From: Ignatzschineria cameli
GTDB taxonomy: Bacteria; Pseudomonadota; Gammaproteobacteria; Cardiobacteriales; Wohlfahrtiimonadaceae
Length of the DNA: 35,442 nt
Reading direction: 5' to 3'
Assembly (NCBI RefSeq): GCF_003121895.1
Contig: NZ_QEWW01000011.1
Coordinates: 1-35,442 of the forward strand
Shown in pieces: positions 1 to 9,365 of this stretch (positions are counted from its first letter, which is position 1; each line of letters starts with the position of its first letter). The translations under genes were made by a program, and so were the position numbers. The notes under the pieces were generated by a model. That model made no database searches, was not told the DNA's origin, and worked only from the letters and a program-made list of their open reading frames with translations.

Positions 1-1008
1 CAACTAAACCAACTTTAATATCACTGCCGTCCGTAGGGTTCTTAAGATTAACCTTAAAGCTACCATCACTATTGACGGTTCCTGTTGCGATCTCTTGTCC
101 TTTGTTATTTTTAATAACAACTTTTGCACCAGGCTCGCCTTTACCTGATACCGACTTCCCATCTGATCCAACAGATAAATTAGTCGGCGCATCAGGTGCA
201 ACTTTATCCGGTGTTGATTTAATTACTTCTGGTGACTTATTACCGGCTCCATCAACTAAACCAACTTTAATATCACTGCCGTCCGTAGGGTTCTTAAGAT
301 TAACCTTAAAGCTACCATCACTATTGACGGTTCCTGTTGCGATCTCTTGTCCTTTGTTATTTTTAATAACAACTTTTGCGCCAGGCTCACCTTTACCTGA
401 AACTGACTTTCCATCTGATCCGACAGATAGATTCGTCGGGGCATCCGGAGCAACTTTATCCGGAGTTGATTTCGTAACTTCTGGTGACTTATTACCGGCT
501 CCATCAACTAAACCAACTTTAACATCACTGCCGTCCGTAGGGTTCTTAAGATTAACCTTAAAGCTACCATCACTATTGACGGTTCCTGTTGCGATCTCTT
601 GGCCTTTGTTATTTTTAATAACAACTTTTGCACCAGGCTCGCCTTTACCTGATACCGACTTCCCATCTGATCCTACAGATAGATTCGTCGGGGCATCCGG
701 AGCAACTTTATCCGGAGTTGATTTCGTAACTTCTGGTGACTTATTACCGGCTCCATCAACTAAACCAACTTTAATATCACTGCCGTCCGTAGGGTTCTTA
801 AGATTAACCTTAAAGCTACCATCACTATTGACGGTTCCTGTTGCGATCTCTTGGCCTTTGTTATTTTTAATAACAACTTTTGCGCCTGGCTCACCTTTAC
901 CTGAAACTGACTTTCCATCTGATCCGACAGATAGATTCGTCGGCGCTTCAGGTGCAACTTTATCAGGAGTTGGAACTATTACTTCTTCTGATTTATTTCC
1001 AGCCTCGC
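1..1008 (-). repeat. Tandem 252-bp repeats encoding 84-residue Ig-like domains
   Basis: The same sequence recurs at 1, 253, 505 and 757 with an exact 252-bp period and only scattered base changes. A diverged unit in register begins at 1009. Each unit encodes an Ig-like domain starting [10 protein letters not shown] or [10 protein letters not shown] and containing [18 protein letters not shown]. The series is cut by the window edge, so the copy number is unknown. Confidence 0.93.
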
Positions 1009-4000
1009 CAACTAGTCCTACAGTAATGTCACTACCGTCAGTCGGACTATCTAATTCCACTGTAAAGTTACCATCTTCATCAACAGTGCCGGTCGCTAAC
1101 TCATCTCCTTTATCATCTTTGATAACGACTGTAGCACCAGGTTCACCATTACCGGTTACACTTAGACCATCTTCCGACACAACGACATCTTTTGGCGCTT
1201 CAAGGATATCTAGATCAGAGTCACTGTCAGAGTCTGAATCGCTATCGGAATCGGAGTCGCTATCGGAATCGGAGTCGCTATCGGAATCGGAGTCGCTATC
1301 GGAATCGGAGTCACTATCCGAGTCTGAATCACTGTCGGAATCAGAGTCACTGTCGGAATCAGAATCGCTATCGGAATCTGAGTCGCTATCGGAGTCAGAG
1401 TCGCTATCGGAATCTGAATCACTATCTGAGTCAGAGTCGCTATCCGAGTCAGAATCGCTATCGGAGTCAGAGTCGCTGTCTGAATCTGAATCACTGTCTG
1501 AGTCGGAGTCGCTGTCCGAATCTGAATCACTGTCGGAATCGGAGTCACTGTCGGAATCTGAATCGCTGTCCGAGTCAGAATCGCTATCTGAGTCTGAATC
1601 GCTATCGGAATCGGAGTCACTATCCGAGTCTGAATCACTGTCTGAATCTGAATCGCTGTCCGAATCAGAGTCGCTATCGGAATCTGAATCACTGTCGGAA
1701 TCGGAGTCACTGTCGGAATCAGAATCGCTATCGGAATCTGAATCGCTGTCCGAATCTGAATCGCTGTCCGAATCAGAATCGCTATCGGAATCTGAATCAC
1801 TGTCGGAATCTGAATCGCTGTCCGAGTCAGAATCGCTATCGGAATCGGAGTCGCTATCGGAGTCTGAGTCACTGTCTGAATCTGAATCGCTATCCGAATC
1901 TGAGTCACTGTCGGAATCAGAATCGCTATCTGAATCGGAGTCGCTATCGGAATCTGAATCACTGTCGGAATCAGAGTCGCTATCGGAATCAGAATCACTG
2001 TCGGAATCGGAGTCACTGTCGGAATCTGAATCGCTATCGGAGTCTGAGTCACTGTCGGAATCTGAGTCACTATCCGAGTCAGAGTCGCTATCGGAGTCTG
2101 AGTCACTATCAGAATCAGAATCGCTGTCGGAATCGGAATCGGAGTCGCTATCGGAATCTGAATCACTGTCGGAGTCTGAATCAGAGTCACTATCCGAGTC
2201 TGAATCACTGTCCGAGTCAGAGTCGCTGTCGGAGTCTGAATCAGAGTCTGAGTCACTGTCCGAATCGGAGTCGCTGTCTGAATCTGAATCACTGTCAGAG
2301 TCTGAATCACTGTCGGAATCTGAATCACTGTCGGAATCTGAATCACTGTCGGAGTCTGAATCAGAGTCACTATCCGAGTCTGAATCACTGTCCGAATCAG
2401 AGTCGCTGTCGGAATCGGAGTCGCTGTCGGAATCTGAATCGCTATCGGAGTCTGAATCACTATCCGAGTCTGAATCACTGTCCGAATCAGAGTCGCTGTC
2501 CGAGTCTGAGTCACTATCGGAATCAGAGTCACTGTCGGACTCTGAGTCACTATCGGAATCTGAATCACTATCCGAGTCTGAGTCACTGTCGGAGTCGCTA
2601 TCCGAGTCAGAATCGCTATCGGAATCTGAATCGCTGTCGGAATCGGAGTCGCTGTCCGAGTCGGAATCGCTGTCCGAATCGGAGTCACTATCTGAGTCAG
2701 AGTCGCTGTCGGAATCAGAATCACTATCTGAGTCTGAGTCACTGTCGGAATCGGAGTCACTATCCGAGTCAGAATCACTGTCGGAATCGGAGTCACTATC
2801 GGAGTCAGAATCGCTGTCAGAGTCAGAGTCGCTATCTGAGTCTGAATCACTATCCGAGTCTGAGTCGCTATCTGAGTCTGAGTCGCTATCTGAGTCTGAG
2901 TCACTGTCCGAATCTGAATCTGAATCACTATCAGAACCTAATCCATTCTCAGAACCTGAGCCATTTTCAGAGCCGGAACCATTTTCAGAGCCTGATCCAC
3001 TTTCAGAGCCGGAACCGTTCTCAGAACCTGACCCGTTTTCAGAACCTGATCCATTGTCAGAGCCTGATCCGTTTTCAGTACCTGATCCATTCTCAGAACC
3101 TGAACCATTTTCAGAGCCGGAACCATTTTCAGTACCTGATCCGTTTTCAGTACCTGATCCATTCTCAGAACCTGAACCATTCTCAGAACCTGAGCCATTT
3201 TCAGAGCCTGAACCATTTTCAGTACCTGAACCATTTTCAGAGCCGGAACCATTTTCGGAGCCTGAACCATTTTCAGAGCCTGAACCGTTCTCAGAACCTG
3301 ATCCACTTTCAGAGCCTGACCCATTTTCAGAACCTGATCCACTTTCAGAGCCTGAACCATTTTCAGAGCCGGAACCGTTCTCAGAACCTGATCCACTTTC
3401 AGAACCTGAACCGTTCTCAGAACCTGACCCGTTTTCAGAACCTGAACCATTCTCAGAACCCGATCCATTCTCAGAACCTGAACCGCTCTCAGAACCTGAA
3501 CCGTTTTCAGAACCTGATCCATTGTCAGAGCCTGATCCGTTTTCAGTACCTGATCCGTTTTCAGTACCTGATCCATTCTCAGAACCTGAACCGCTCTCAG
3601 AACCTGAACCGCTCTCAGAACCTGAACCGTTCTCAGAACCTGATCCATTGTCAGAGCCTGATCCGTTTTCAGAACCTGATCCGTTTTCAGAACCTGAACC
3701 ATTCTCAGAACCTGAACCGTTCTCAGAACCTGAACCATTTTCAGAACCTGAACCGTTCTCAGAACCTGAACCATTCTCAGAACCGGAGCCATTTTCAGAA
3801 CCTGAACCATTCTCAGAACCTGAGCCGTTCTCAGAACCTGATCCACTTTCAGAGCCTGAGCCATTTTCAGAGCCTGAACCATTTTCAGAACCTGAACCAT
3901 TCTCAGAACCTGATCCATTCTCAGAACCCGATCCATTCTCAGAACCTGAGCCATTTTCAGAGCCTGAACCATTTTCAGAGCCTGAACCGTTCTCAGAACC

Positions 4001-5494
4001 TGATCCACTTTCAGAGCCTGAACCATTTTCAGAACCTGATCCACTTTCAGAGCCTGAACCACTTTCAGAGCCTGAACCACTTTCAGAGCCTGAACCATTT
4101 TCAGAGCCGGAACCGTTCTCAGAACCTGATCCACTTTCAGAACCTGAACCGTTCTCAGAACCTGACCCGTTTTCAGAACCCGAACCATTCTCAGAACCCG
4201 ATCCATTCTCAGAACCTGAACCGCTCTCAGAACCTGACCCGTTTTCAGAACCTGATCCATTGTCAGAGCCTGATCCGTTTTCAGTACCTGATCCGTTTTC
4301 AGTACCTGATCCACTCTCAGAACCTGAACCGTTCTCAGAACCTAATCCATTCTCAGAACCTGAGCCATTGTCAGAGCCTGATCCGTTTTCAGTACCTGAA
4401 CCATTCTCAGAACCCGATCCATTCTCAGAACCTGAGCCGTTCTCAGAACCTGATCCACTTCCAGAGCCTGAGCCATTTTCAGAACCTGAACCATTTTCAG
4501 AACCTGAACCATTTTCAGAACCTGAACCATTCTCAGAACCTGATCCATTGTCAGAGCCTGAACCATTTTCAGAGCCGGAACCGTTCCCAGAACCTGAACC
4601 GTTCCCAGAACCTGATCCACTTTCAGAGCCTGAACCATTTTCAGTACCTGAACCATTCTCAGAGCCTGAACCATTCTCAGAGCCTGAACCATTTTCAGAG
4701 CCGGAACCGTTCTCAGAGCCTGAACCATTTTCAGAACCTGAATCGTTCTCAGAGCCGGAAACACTTTCAGAACCGGAACCATTTTCGCCTTTGACTTTTA
4801 CCGATTCAGATTCATTGCCTGCGGAGTCTTTAGCGACAACATCATACTCTTCGCCATCTTTTAGACCCTTCTCAACTTCAACTTCGAAGTTACCATCTTC
4901 ATCAACGTTACTTTTACCAACTTCATTGCCCTCTTTATCACGGATAATGACTTCAGCACCCGGCTCACCCTTACCAGTTACAGTGGTGGAACCATCTTTA
5001 TTATTATTGATCTCTAAATCTGTTGGAGTATCAGGCTTATTAACATCACCCTGACCAGAAAAATGTCCTCCGCTAGAACTCGACGAAGACGTTGCAAGCA
5101 TTCCGCCCAAAATACCGATACCCAATAAAGGCAACATCCATTTAGGCATCTCTACGCCTGAGGCTGCTCCCCCTACAACTTCTGACACTAAAGCAGGATC
5201 TACCGCAACTTCTACAAATCCATCTCCATTAAGCCAAAACAATTGAGAATCTTCGTATTCAAAGACTAACTCACTGTGGACTCCCTCTTTATTCTCATTA
5301 TAGAATCCATAGAAAATGACCTTTTTTCCCGATACAAATGTCAATATCAGGTTATTACCATCGCGCTCAACTTTAGTAATATCTTGCGGACTCCCTTCTA
5401 TCTTAATAAGATGAGGTGTTAATAATGTTTGGTCATCTAAAGAAACATTTAATGGTTTAGCACCATCTACCCGCTCGATCAATATCATTTTCAT
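1..5494 (-). CDS. Giant BapA-like repeat adhesin (N-terminal part, runs off left edge)
   Basis: The frame starting at ATG 5494 (second in-frame ATG at 5488) stays open to base 1, so at least 1831 codons are present and the C-terminus is missing. GGAA lies just before the start. Order: residues 1-110 form a beta-rich head resembling the BapA prefix domain of type I-secreted adhesins; a hydrophobic stretch ([14 protein letters not shown], about 119-132) is followed by a serine run; an Ig-like domain (about 150-232) has the GKGEPGAEV motif; hexapeptides S-E-N-G-S-G (about 233-854); Ser-Asp dipeptides (about 855-1427); then Ig-like domains with GKGEPGAKV motifs to the edge. The family is exported by type I secretion and acts at the cell surface in attachment and biofilm; expected C-terminal secretion signals and transporter genes would lie outside the window. 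The repetitive DNA leaves other frames open too, but only this one gives recognisable domains throughout. Confidence 0.9.
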   Translation of the reverse strand, partial: MKMILIERVDGAKPLNVSLDDQTLLTPHLIKIEGSPQDITKVERDGNNLILTFVSGKKVIFYGFYNENKEGVHSELVFEYEDSQLFWLNGDGFVEVAVDPALVSEVVGGAASGVEMPKWMLPLLGIGILGGMLATSSSSSSGGHFSGQGDVNKPDTPTDLEINNNKDGSTTVTGKGEPGAEVIIRDKEGNEVGKSNVDEDGNFEVEVEKGLKDGEEYDVVAKDSAGNESESVKVKGENGSGSESVSGSENDSGSENGSGSENGSGSENGSGSENGSGSENGSGTENGSGSESGSGSGNGSGSGNGSGSENGSGSDNGSGSENGSGSENGSGSENGSGSENGSGSGSGSGSENGSGSENGSGSENGSGTENGSGSDNGSGSENGLGSENGSGSESGSGTENGSGTENGSGSDNGSGSENGSGSESGSGSENGSGSENGSGSENGSGSENGSGSESGSGSENGSGSENGSGSESGSGSESGSGSESGSGSENGSGSESGSGSENGSGSENGSGSENGSGSENGSGSENGSGSENGSGSENGSGSENGSGSESGSGSENGSGSENGSGSENGSGSENGSGSENGSGSENGSGSENGSGSENGSGSENGSGSENGSGSDNGSGSENGSGSESGSGSESGSGSENGSGTENGSGTENGSGSDNGSGSENGSGSESGSGSENGSGSENGSGSENGSGSENGSGSESGSGSENGSGSENGSGSESGSGSENGSGSESGSGSENGSGSENGSGSENGSGSENGSGTENGSGSENGSGSENGSGSENGSGTENGSGTENGSGSENGSGSENGSGTENGSGSDNGSGSENGSGSENGSGSESGSGSENGSGSENGSGSENGLGSDSDSDSDSDSDSDSDSDSDSDSDSDSDSDSDSDSDSDSDSDSDSDSDSDSDSDSDSDSDSDSDSDSDSDSDSDSDSDSDSDSDSDSDSDSDSDSDSDSDSDSDSDSDSDSDSDSDSDSDSDSDSDSDSDSESDSDSDSDSDSDSDSDSDSDSDSDSDSDSDSDSDSDSDSDSDSDSDSDSDSDSDSDSDSDSDSDSDSDSDSDSDSDSDSDSDSDSDSDSDSDSDSDSDSDSDSDSDSDSDSDSDSDSDSDSDSDSDSDSDSDSDSDSDSDSDSDSDSDSDSDSDSDSDSDSDSDSDSDSDSDSDSDSDSDSDSDSDSDSDSDSDSDSDSDSDSDSDSDSDSDSDSDSDSDSDSDSDSDSDSDSDSDSDSDSDSDSDSDSDSDSDSDSDSDSDSDSDSDSDSDSDSDSDSDSDSDSDSDSDSDSDSDSDSDSDSDSDSDSDSDSDSDSDSDSDSDSDSDSDSDSDSDSDSDSDSDSDSDSDSDSDSDSDSDSDSDSDSDSDSDSDSDSDSDSDSDSDSDSDSDSDSDSDSDSDSDSDSDSDSDSDSDSDSDSDSDSDSDSDSDSDSDSDSDSDLDILEAPKDVVVSEDGLSVTGNGEPGATVVIKDDKGDELATGTVDEDGNFTVELDSPTDGSDITVGLVGEAGNKSEEVIVPTPDKVAPEAPTNLSVGSDGKSVSGKGEPGAKVVIKNNKGQEIATGTVNSDGSFKVNLKNPTDGSDIKVGLVDGAGNKSPEVTKSTPDKVAPDAPTNLSVGSDGKSVSGKGEPGAKVVIKNNKGQEIATGTVNSDGSFKVNLKNPTDGSDVKVGLVDGAGNKSPEVTKSTPDKVAPDAPTNLSVGSDGKSVSGKGEPGAKVVIKNNKGQEIATGTVNSDGSFKVNLKNPTDGSDIKVGLVDGAGNKSPEVIKSTPDKVAPDAPTNLSVGSDGKSVSGKGEPGAKVVIKNNKGQEIATGTVNSDGSFKVNLKNPTDGSDIKVGLV
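1213..2930 (-). repeat. Serine-aspartate dipeptide array with 18-bp DNA period
   Basis: On the minus strand this reads about 285 Ser-Asp dipeptides, with one Glu replacing Asp near 2538. The protein period is 6 bp, but the DNA has an 18-bp period: two serines use TCN and every third uses AGT or AGC, giving GAYTCNGAYTCNGAYAGY. A few units are 24 bp (for example near 2130, 2180 and 2240) and one is 12 bp (near 2590), all multiples of 6, so the frame is kept. Such a stretch should form an extended, highly acidic stalk. Confidence 0.93.
2931..4790 (-). repeat. S-E-N-G-S-G hexapeptide array with 18-bp period
   Basis: About 103 hexapeptides of the form S/T-E/D-N/S-G-S-G in the adhesin frame. Variants include TENGSG (for example near 3070, 3130, 3550 and 4280), [18 protein letters not shown] (near 4590) and ENGLGS at the boundary with the SD array. 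The unit is 18 bp like the SD array, but it has one acidic residue per six instead of three. A block of about 240 bp at 3341-3599 recurs at 4079-4337, offset 738 bp, which is exactly 41 units. Confidence 0.92.
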
Positions 5495-5814
5495 AAATTC
5501 CACTATTTAGTTTCTAGTTAAAGATTAATTTTATTTAATTAAGTTTTAATTGGCGTTTACAAATAAAGAAGATCAAAGATTAAAAAGCTATAAAACTAAT
5601 AGAAAACAGTATGCGTAACTCACTCTCTAAAATAGATAGGAGGTTCAATCATATTCATCGGAAATCTTATCAGAATGCTCAAACGTCCTTACAATAAGGA
5701 GATTCTTATATTCACCATTAGTTTCAATTTACGGTCAAAACAATCACGATTGCTTTAACGACTCAAATCTTTACTCTTAACAAAACAATAATTAAAGTAC
5801 TTATATAGTCTTGT

Positions 5815-5843
5815 ATTTTAATAATAATAACATTTATTGTCAA
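5815..5843 (-). promoter_or_regulatory. Sigma70-type promoter of the adhesin gene
   Basis: On the minus strand TTGACA (5843-5838) and TAAAAT (5820-5815) are separated by 17 bp, a near-perfect match. It points at the adhesin, giving a predicted start near 5808 and a leader of about 314 nt. No other minus-strand gene lies between. Confidence 0.6.
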
Positions 5844-6431
5844 TAATTGAAAAAATCTTTAAACTTCGATGTAGGCAAGAAAACAAAATTCAACAAATAA
5901 ATTCCACCATAAAGTATGCAATTATGCGCCTATAGAACACCTTTTACATTTTTTATAAATTATACGTAGCGATAGAGTTCATATATAATGATCAAAAAAA
6001 GTACTATGAATAACAAAAAATACAGGTGCATTTAAAATAAATATCATTATTTAACAAAATTTTATCTTAAAATTATTATATTAGTAATACTAGGTGTCAG
6101 TAATTCCCCTTCATATTAATTAACAACTACCCCCTACACCAACAATATATAGAGATGTTTATTGAGAGATATCTGCATATGTCACTCAATAGTAATGAAA
6201 TTTTTACATTTAATCGATAAACCACATATATCCTCTTTAATTATATAAGAACATATAATATTATATAAAGCATCATCAGTTTAATAAGCATCCCATGTTA
6301 AGAGAAAAGATATATGAATTATTATTTGAGGAACCTTAATATTTTTGTGCACTAGGTATCTCAAATAAAATTAAATATCCATACTGCTTGATAGCTAGTA
6401 ATATTAATCAATCTTTAAACCTTACACTCCA

Positions 6432-6458
6432 AGTACTACTTAATGATTAAGTAGTACT
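6432..6458. promoter_or_regulatory. Perfect 13-bp inverted repeat
   Basis: The arms AGTACTACTTAAT (6432-6444) and ATTAAGTAGTACT (6446-6458) are exactly complementary around a single G. It sits about 135 bp past the stop of the ATP-grasp gene and 590 bp upstream of the adhesin promoter. There is no T-tract, so it may be an operator rather than a terminator. Confidence 0.45.
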
Positions 6459-6592
6459 CATTGATTGAAACGAAACAAGATTTTCTTGGAACTCCCTTTA
6501 GATTGCTAAAGAGTAGAAATAAACATCACAATATAAATCACTCATCCTTACAATCACTTAAAACAGGGATTAGAAATAAACCAAATCTTACT

Positions 6593-7996
6593 TTAAGATA
6601 AGGCAAAGCTCCATGTGGGTATTTTTGCCTGATCACACATAAAAATATGCATTCTTCTCGTTACTTTTTCCCACGCAACTCTCACGTGCTTTAAAGCCCT
6701 GTCAGATTTCATCCAATTTCTCATAGCTGCATTAATTTCAAAAATAACTACTCCTGGTCTATCGATGTCCTGACTAAGCGCAAAATCGATACCTACATAA
6801 TCCAACCCACTTTTTTGCAAGAGTGTTTCTATTGCACTCCAATTAAGCTCTCCGACTACCGCCTCAGGAGAGTCACAAAACTGTTTTTCTATCTCAATTA
6901 ACCAAGGATTCTCTTTCATCAAAGTCTCTGAATTACCCAAATGTACATTAAAATCATTACCCGCAATGAAAAGATGAATTGGATACAATTTCCCAGCAAC
7001 AAAAAAAGCTCTATATTTAGGAAATAAGCTTACATCTGGTAGTCTATCATCCTTAAAAGAAACATCTATATATTCAATAAGATAAATATCTTTGGGTGTT
7101 TGAGACACAATCGTTTCAAAATCAGTAAAATCATGCTGCTCTATGGACTCAATTAGGTACATGTTTTTACCACCTTGATAGCCAGATAATCGAACAATCA
7201 GCGGAAATTGGAATTGGTGCTTTTCTATCGCCTCTCTAATAAGTGAGTGACAGTTTTTGCTGATATTCTCTAACCTTATGTTCTTAGGATAAACAATGTT
7301 AGGAATGTTATTAAATCGCGTATAGTTATTATCTCTTGAAGTCGCTAAAATATCACTTGGATGATTGATAACAGGAACATTTGGGAATGCTGTACATATC
7401 GCAGCAGCCTTACAGAGCGCAACTTCACATCGCTCTGGATCTGTGATCGAATTATAGATAATATCAACAGAAATATTCTGTCTTTTTAACTCTTTTAGAG
7501 CAACATCGATATCATCAACGCGTAAAATAATTTTTTGAATGTCTCTATCGAGGACAGACATAAGATTATTGTGTCCATCAGGCATATGAAAAGATCTGCT
7601 CTTTGAATTAAAATTGAAAGATCCTGAAGCAAATGTTTGCAAAATAAGGACTTTTAACTTCCCTTCTCTACTTTTTGAAATTACATTCTCTTTCGAATAC
7701 TGAAGTGCGTATTCAGAGCATTTCTCTTCATCTTTCAACTGATAGAAAAGGCTAGCCACAAATCCTTTCTCTAAAGAAATAAGCCCTTCATTTTTTTCTT
7801 TATCCAAAAAAAGATCAAGAAGAGTTTTACGATTTCCTGTATGCATAGCTGCCGTCATCAACCACTTTAAGTTTTTCTCTACCAAAACTTTTTGCTGTAG
7901 CAAATAACTCCCTACTTCAAAGGCCTCTCTATAATCTCTATTTTTTACCGACTTTTCTAATAGAGAATTAAGAGCCACATTTAATTTTTGATCCAT
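6593..7996 (-). CDS. TPR-like/ATP-grasp domain protein
   Basis: 467 residues from ATG 7996, which has AGGAAG about 6 bp upstream; an in-frame TTG at 8002 is less likely. The first 100 or so residues are helical and TPR-like. The middle (VLILQTFASGSF, then a DDIDVALKEL region) resembles the pre-ATP-grasp domain of a family I recall from proteobacteria. The C-terminal half is ATP-grasp-like: FPLIVRLSGYQGGKNMYLIE as the first nucleotide-binding strand and loop, KYRAFFVAGKLYPIHL, and GLDYVGIDFAL...VVIFEINAAM with the metal-binding E-x-N. ATP-grasp enzymes join a carboxylate to an amine or thiol; RimK and tubulin glutamylases add amino acids to proteins. The substrate here is unknown. It is transcribed toward the adhesin but 1.1 kb away. 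Family assignment is fairly firm, function is not. Confidence 0.75.
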   Translation of the reverse strand: MDQKLNVALNSLLEKSVKNRDYREAFEVGSYLLQQKVLVEKNLKWLMTAAMHTGNRKTLLDLFLDKEKNEGLISLEKGFVASLFYQLKDEEKCSEYALQYSKENVISKSREGKLKVLILQTFASGSFNFNSKSRSFHMPDGHNNLMSVLDRDIQKIILRVDDIDVALKELKRQNISVDIIYNSITDPERCEVALCKAAAICTAFPNVPVINHPSDILATSRDNNYTRFNNIPNIVYPKNIRLENISKNCHSLIREAIEKHQFQFPLIVRLSGYQGGKNMYLIESIEQHDFTDFETIVSQTPKDIYLIEYIDVSFKDDRLPDVSLFPKYRAFFVAGKLYPIHLFIAGNDFNVHLGNSETLMKENPWLIEIEKQFCDSPEAVVGELNWSAIETLLQKSGLDYVGIDFALSQDIDRPGVVIFEINAAMRNWMKSDRALKHVRVAWEKVTRRMHIFMCDQAKIPTWSFALS

Positions 7997-8187
7997 TCCC
8001 AACTTCCTATAAATCTCTTAAATCTTTTGTTTTTTTATTAAAAAAACACTAAAGGTACAATTTTAATATATATATTACACCTTAATTAATAGTATTACTT
8101 GCTTTTAAATATCTATCAAAGTATATGTTTAACAATAAGGATATAGATAACAAACACAACTTCCCCCCTCCTCCATTCCTTCGATAA

Positions 8188-8196
8188 TGATATAAT
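8188..8196 (+). promoter_or_regulatory. Extended -10 promoter of the efflux operon
   Basis: TGATATAAT is an extended -10 (TG-N-TATAAT) about 65 bp before the first gene. No good -35 hexamer is visible, which extended -10 promoters tolerate. Confidence 0.5.
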
Positions 8197-8260
8197 ACGA
8201 CATCAGTTTCTTGAGCTAAAAGTAGCCACTGAAGAAATCATATCTATATTGGGAGAGACG

Positions 8261-8470
8261 ATGACAGAATTGGTATTTGGGTCATTAATATTTTTGCCCG
8301 GCACCTTAAAAGTATTAGTTTTGGGATTTTTTATCTGGCTTATTGCGCGCGGATTTTATCGAAAAAAGCTCTACTCTAGTGGAATTTGGCATCCTAATCT
8401 CGTCGATATTAGTCTCTATTTTGTCTCGCTTTATCTGAGTCATTTAATCTTTCTGTTCCTACAAGGTTGA
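8261..8470 (+). CDS. DUF1656 (AaeX-like) inner-membrane protein
   Basis: 69 residues from ATG 8261, preceded by GGGAGAG at a good distance; an in-frame TTG at 8249 precedes that ribosome site and is rejected. Two membrane segments are visible (about residues 6-28 and 47-66), with basic residues between them (RGFYRKK). Small DUF1656 proteins are the usual first gene of operons coding for an HlyD-type adaptor and a FUSC permease, as in E. coli aaeXAB. Their own role is not established. The next gene begins 2 bp after the stop, so the three genes are very probably one transcript. Confidence 0.85.
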   Translation: MTELVFGSLIFLPGTLKVLVLGFFIWLIARGFYRKKLYSSGIWHPNLVDISLYFVSLYLSHLIFLFLQG

Positions 8471-8472
8471 TT

Positions 8473-9363
8473 ATGAAGAATGTTTTAAAACGCTATTTAA
8501 TTACCGTTATTGCCGCTCTTGTACTGATCGTTGTCGCTTTTCAGTTATGGAACTTTTACGTCTTAGGCGGTTGGACGCGCGATGGGAAGATTCGAGCGGA
8601 TGTTATTCAAGTATCGGCACAAGTCTCCGGTAAACTAGTTAATCTCCCTATTATAGATAATCAATTAGTTCAGAAAGGTGAGCTTCTCTTTGAAATTGAT
8701 CCGATCGATTATGAGATCAATCTTCGCAATGCAGAAGCACAATTAGAACAACTGCGCATACGACAGGAACAAGCGGCATTGCAATATGAGCGTAGAACCA
8801 ATCTCGGTAATGTTGCTGCGATTTCAAAAGAACATCTTGATGATGTTAAATACAACTTAGATCTGCTCAATGATCAGGTACAGCAGGCTGAGATTGCGGT
8901 AGAAAAAGCAAAGCTCGACCTCAGTCGAACCAAGGTTTATGCTGAAGTCAGTGGCTATGTCACCAATATGAATATTCGTGAAGGGAGCTTTATTCCAGCT
9001 GGACAACCCCTCTTTGCGCTTGTCGATAAAGATAGCTTTCATGCTGTAGGCTACTTTGAAGAGACCAAACTTCCCTATATTGAAGTTGGACGCCGCGTTG
9101 AGATTATCCCCTACAATGGCGGAGAAAAGATGTATGGCTATATTACTGGATATGGTCGAGCGATTTTTGACCAGAGCGCACAGACAGGTGAACAGTTATT
9201 ACAAGCAGTTAAGCCGAATTATCCGTGGGTAACTTTAGCACAAAGAATCCCGGTAAAAGTCGCTTTTGAAGAGAGTGATGAAGAATTAGAGGCACATAAT
9301 CTTATCGCCGGGACGACAGTCACTATTATCGTTTTAGATGAAATGCATGAGTCTAAAAAATAG
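8473..9363 (+). CDS. HlyD-family periplasmic adaptor (AaeA/EmrA-like)
   Basis: 296 residues from ATG 8473 (AAGG 6 bp upstream); the in-frame TTG at 8467 overlaps the previous stop and is not needed. An N-terminal membrane anchor (about 8-28) precedes the biotinyl-lipoyl-like half motif (VSAQVSGKLVNLPIIDNQLV), a short coiled-coil hairpin (about 80-145), the second half motif (TKVYAEVSGYVTNMNIREG) and a beta-barrel domain. Such adaptors link an inner-membrane exporter to an outer-membrane TolC-like channel. It sits between the DUF1656 and FUSC genes, so it should serve the FUSC exporter. In E. coli the system exports aromatic acids; the substrate here is not visible, and no LysR-type regulator lies next to it. 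Confidence 0.88.
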   Translation: MKNVLKRYLITVIAALVLIVVAFQLWNFYVLGGWTRDGKIRADVIQVSAQVSGKLVNLPIIDNQLVQKGELLFEIDPIDYEINLRNAEAQLEQLRIRQEQAALQYERRTNLGNVAAISKEHLDDVKYNLDLLNDQVQQAEIAVEKAKLDLSRTKVYAEVSGYVTNMNIREGSFIPAGQPLFALVDKDSFHAVGYFEETKLPYIEVGRRVEIIPYNGGEKMYGYITGYGRAIFDQSAQTGEQLLQAVKPNYPWVTLAQRIPVKVAFEESDEELEAHNLIAGTTVTIIVLDEMHESKK

Positions 9364-9365
9364 CC

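Larger units (their letters stand above)
5495..6592. other. AT-rich intergenic region, no gene seen
   Basis: About 1.1 kb of very AT-rich sequence between the adhesin start and the end of the ATP-grasp gene. I see no convincing coding frame or RNA gene. It holds the predicted adhesin promoter (5815-5843, minus), about 310 bases of leader, and a perfect inverted repeat at 6432-6458. Confidence 0.7.

Noticed and set aside
72-5054. A 1660-codon plus-strand open frame rich in S-E and E-P repeats, and other long open frames at 1192-4794, 1210-2928, 2938-4314 and 4342-4782
   Set aside because: The 18-bp repeats lack stops in most frames on both strands. Only the minus frame from 5494 has a promoter, a plausible start and Ig-like domains on both sides.
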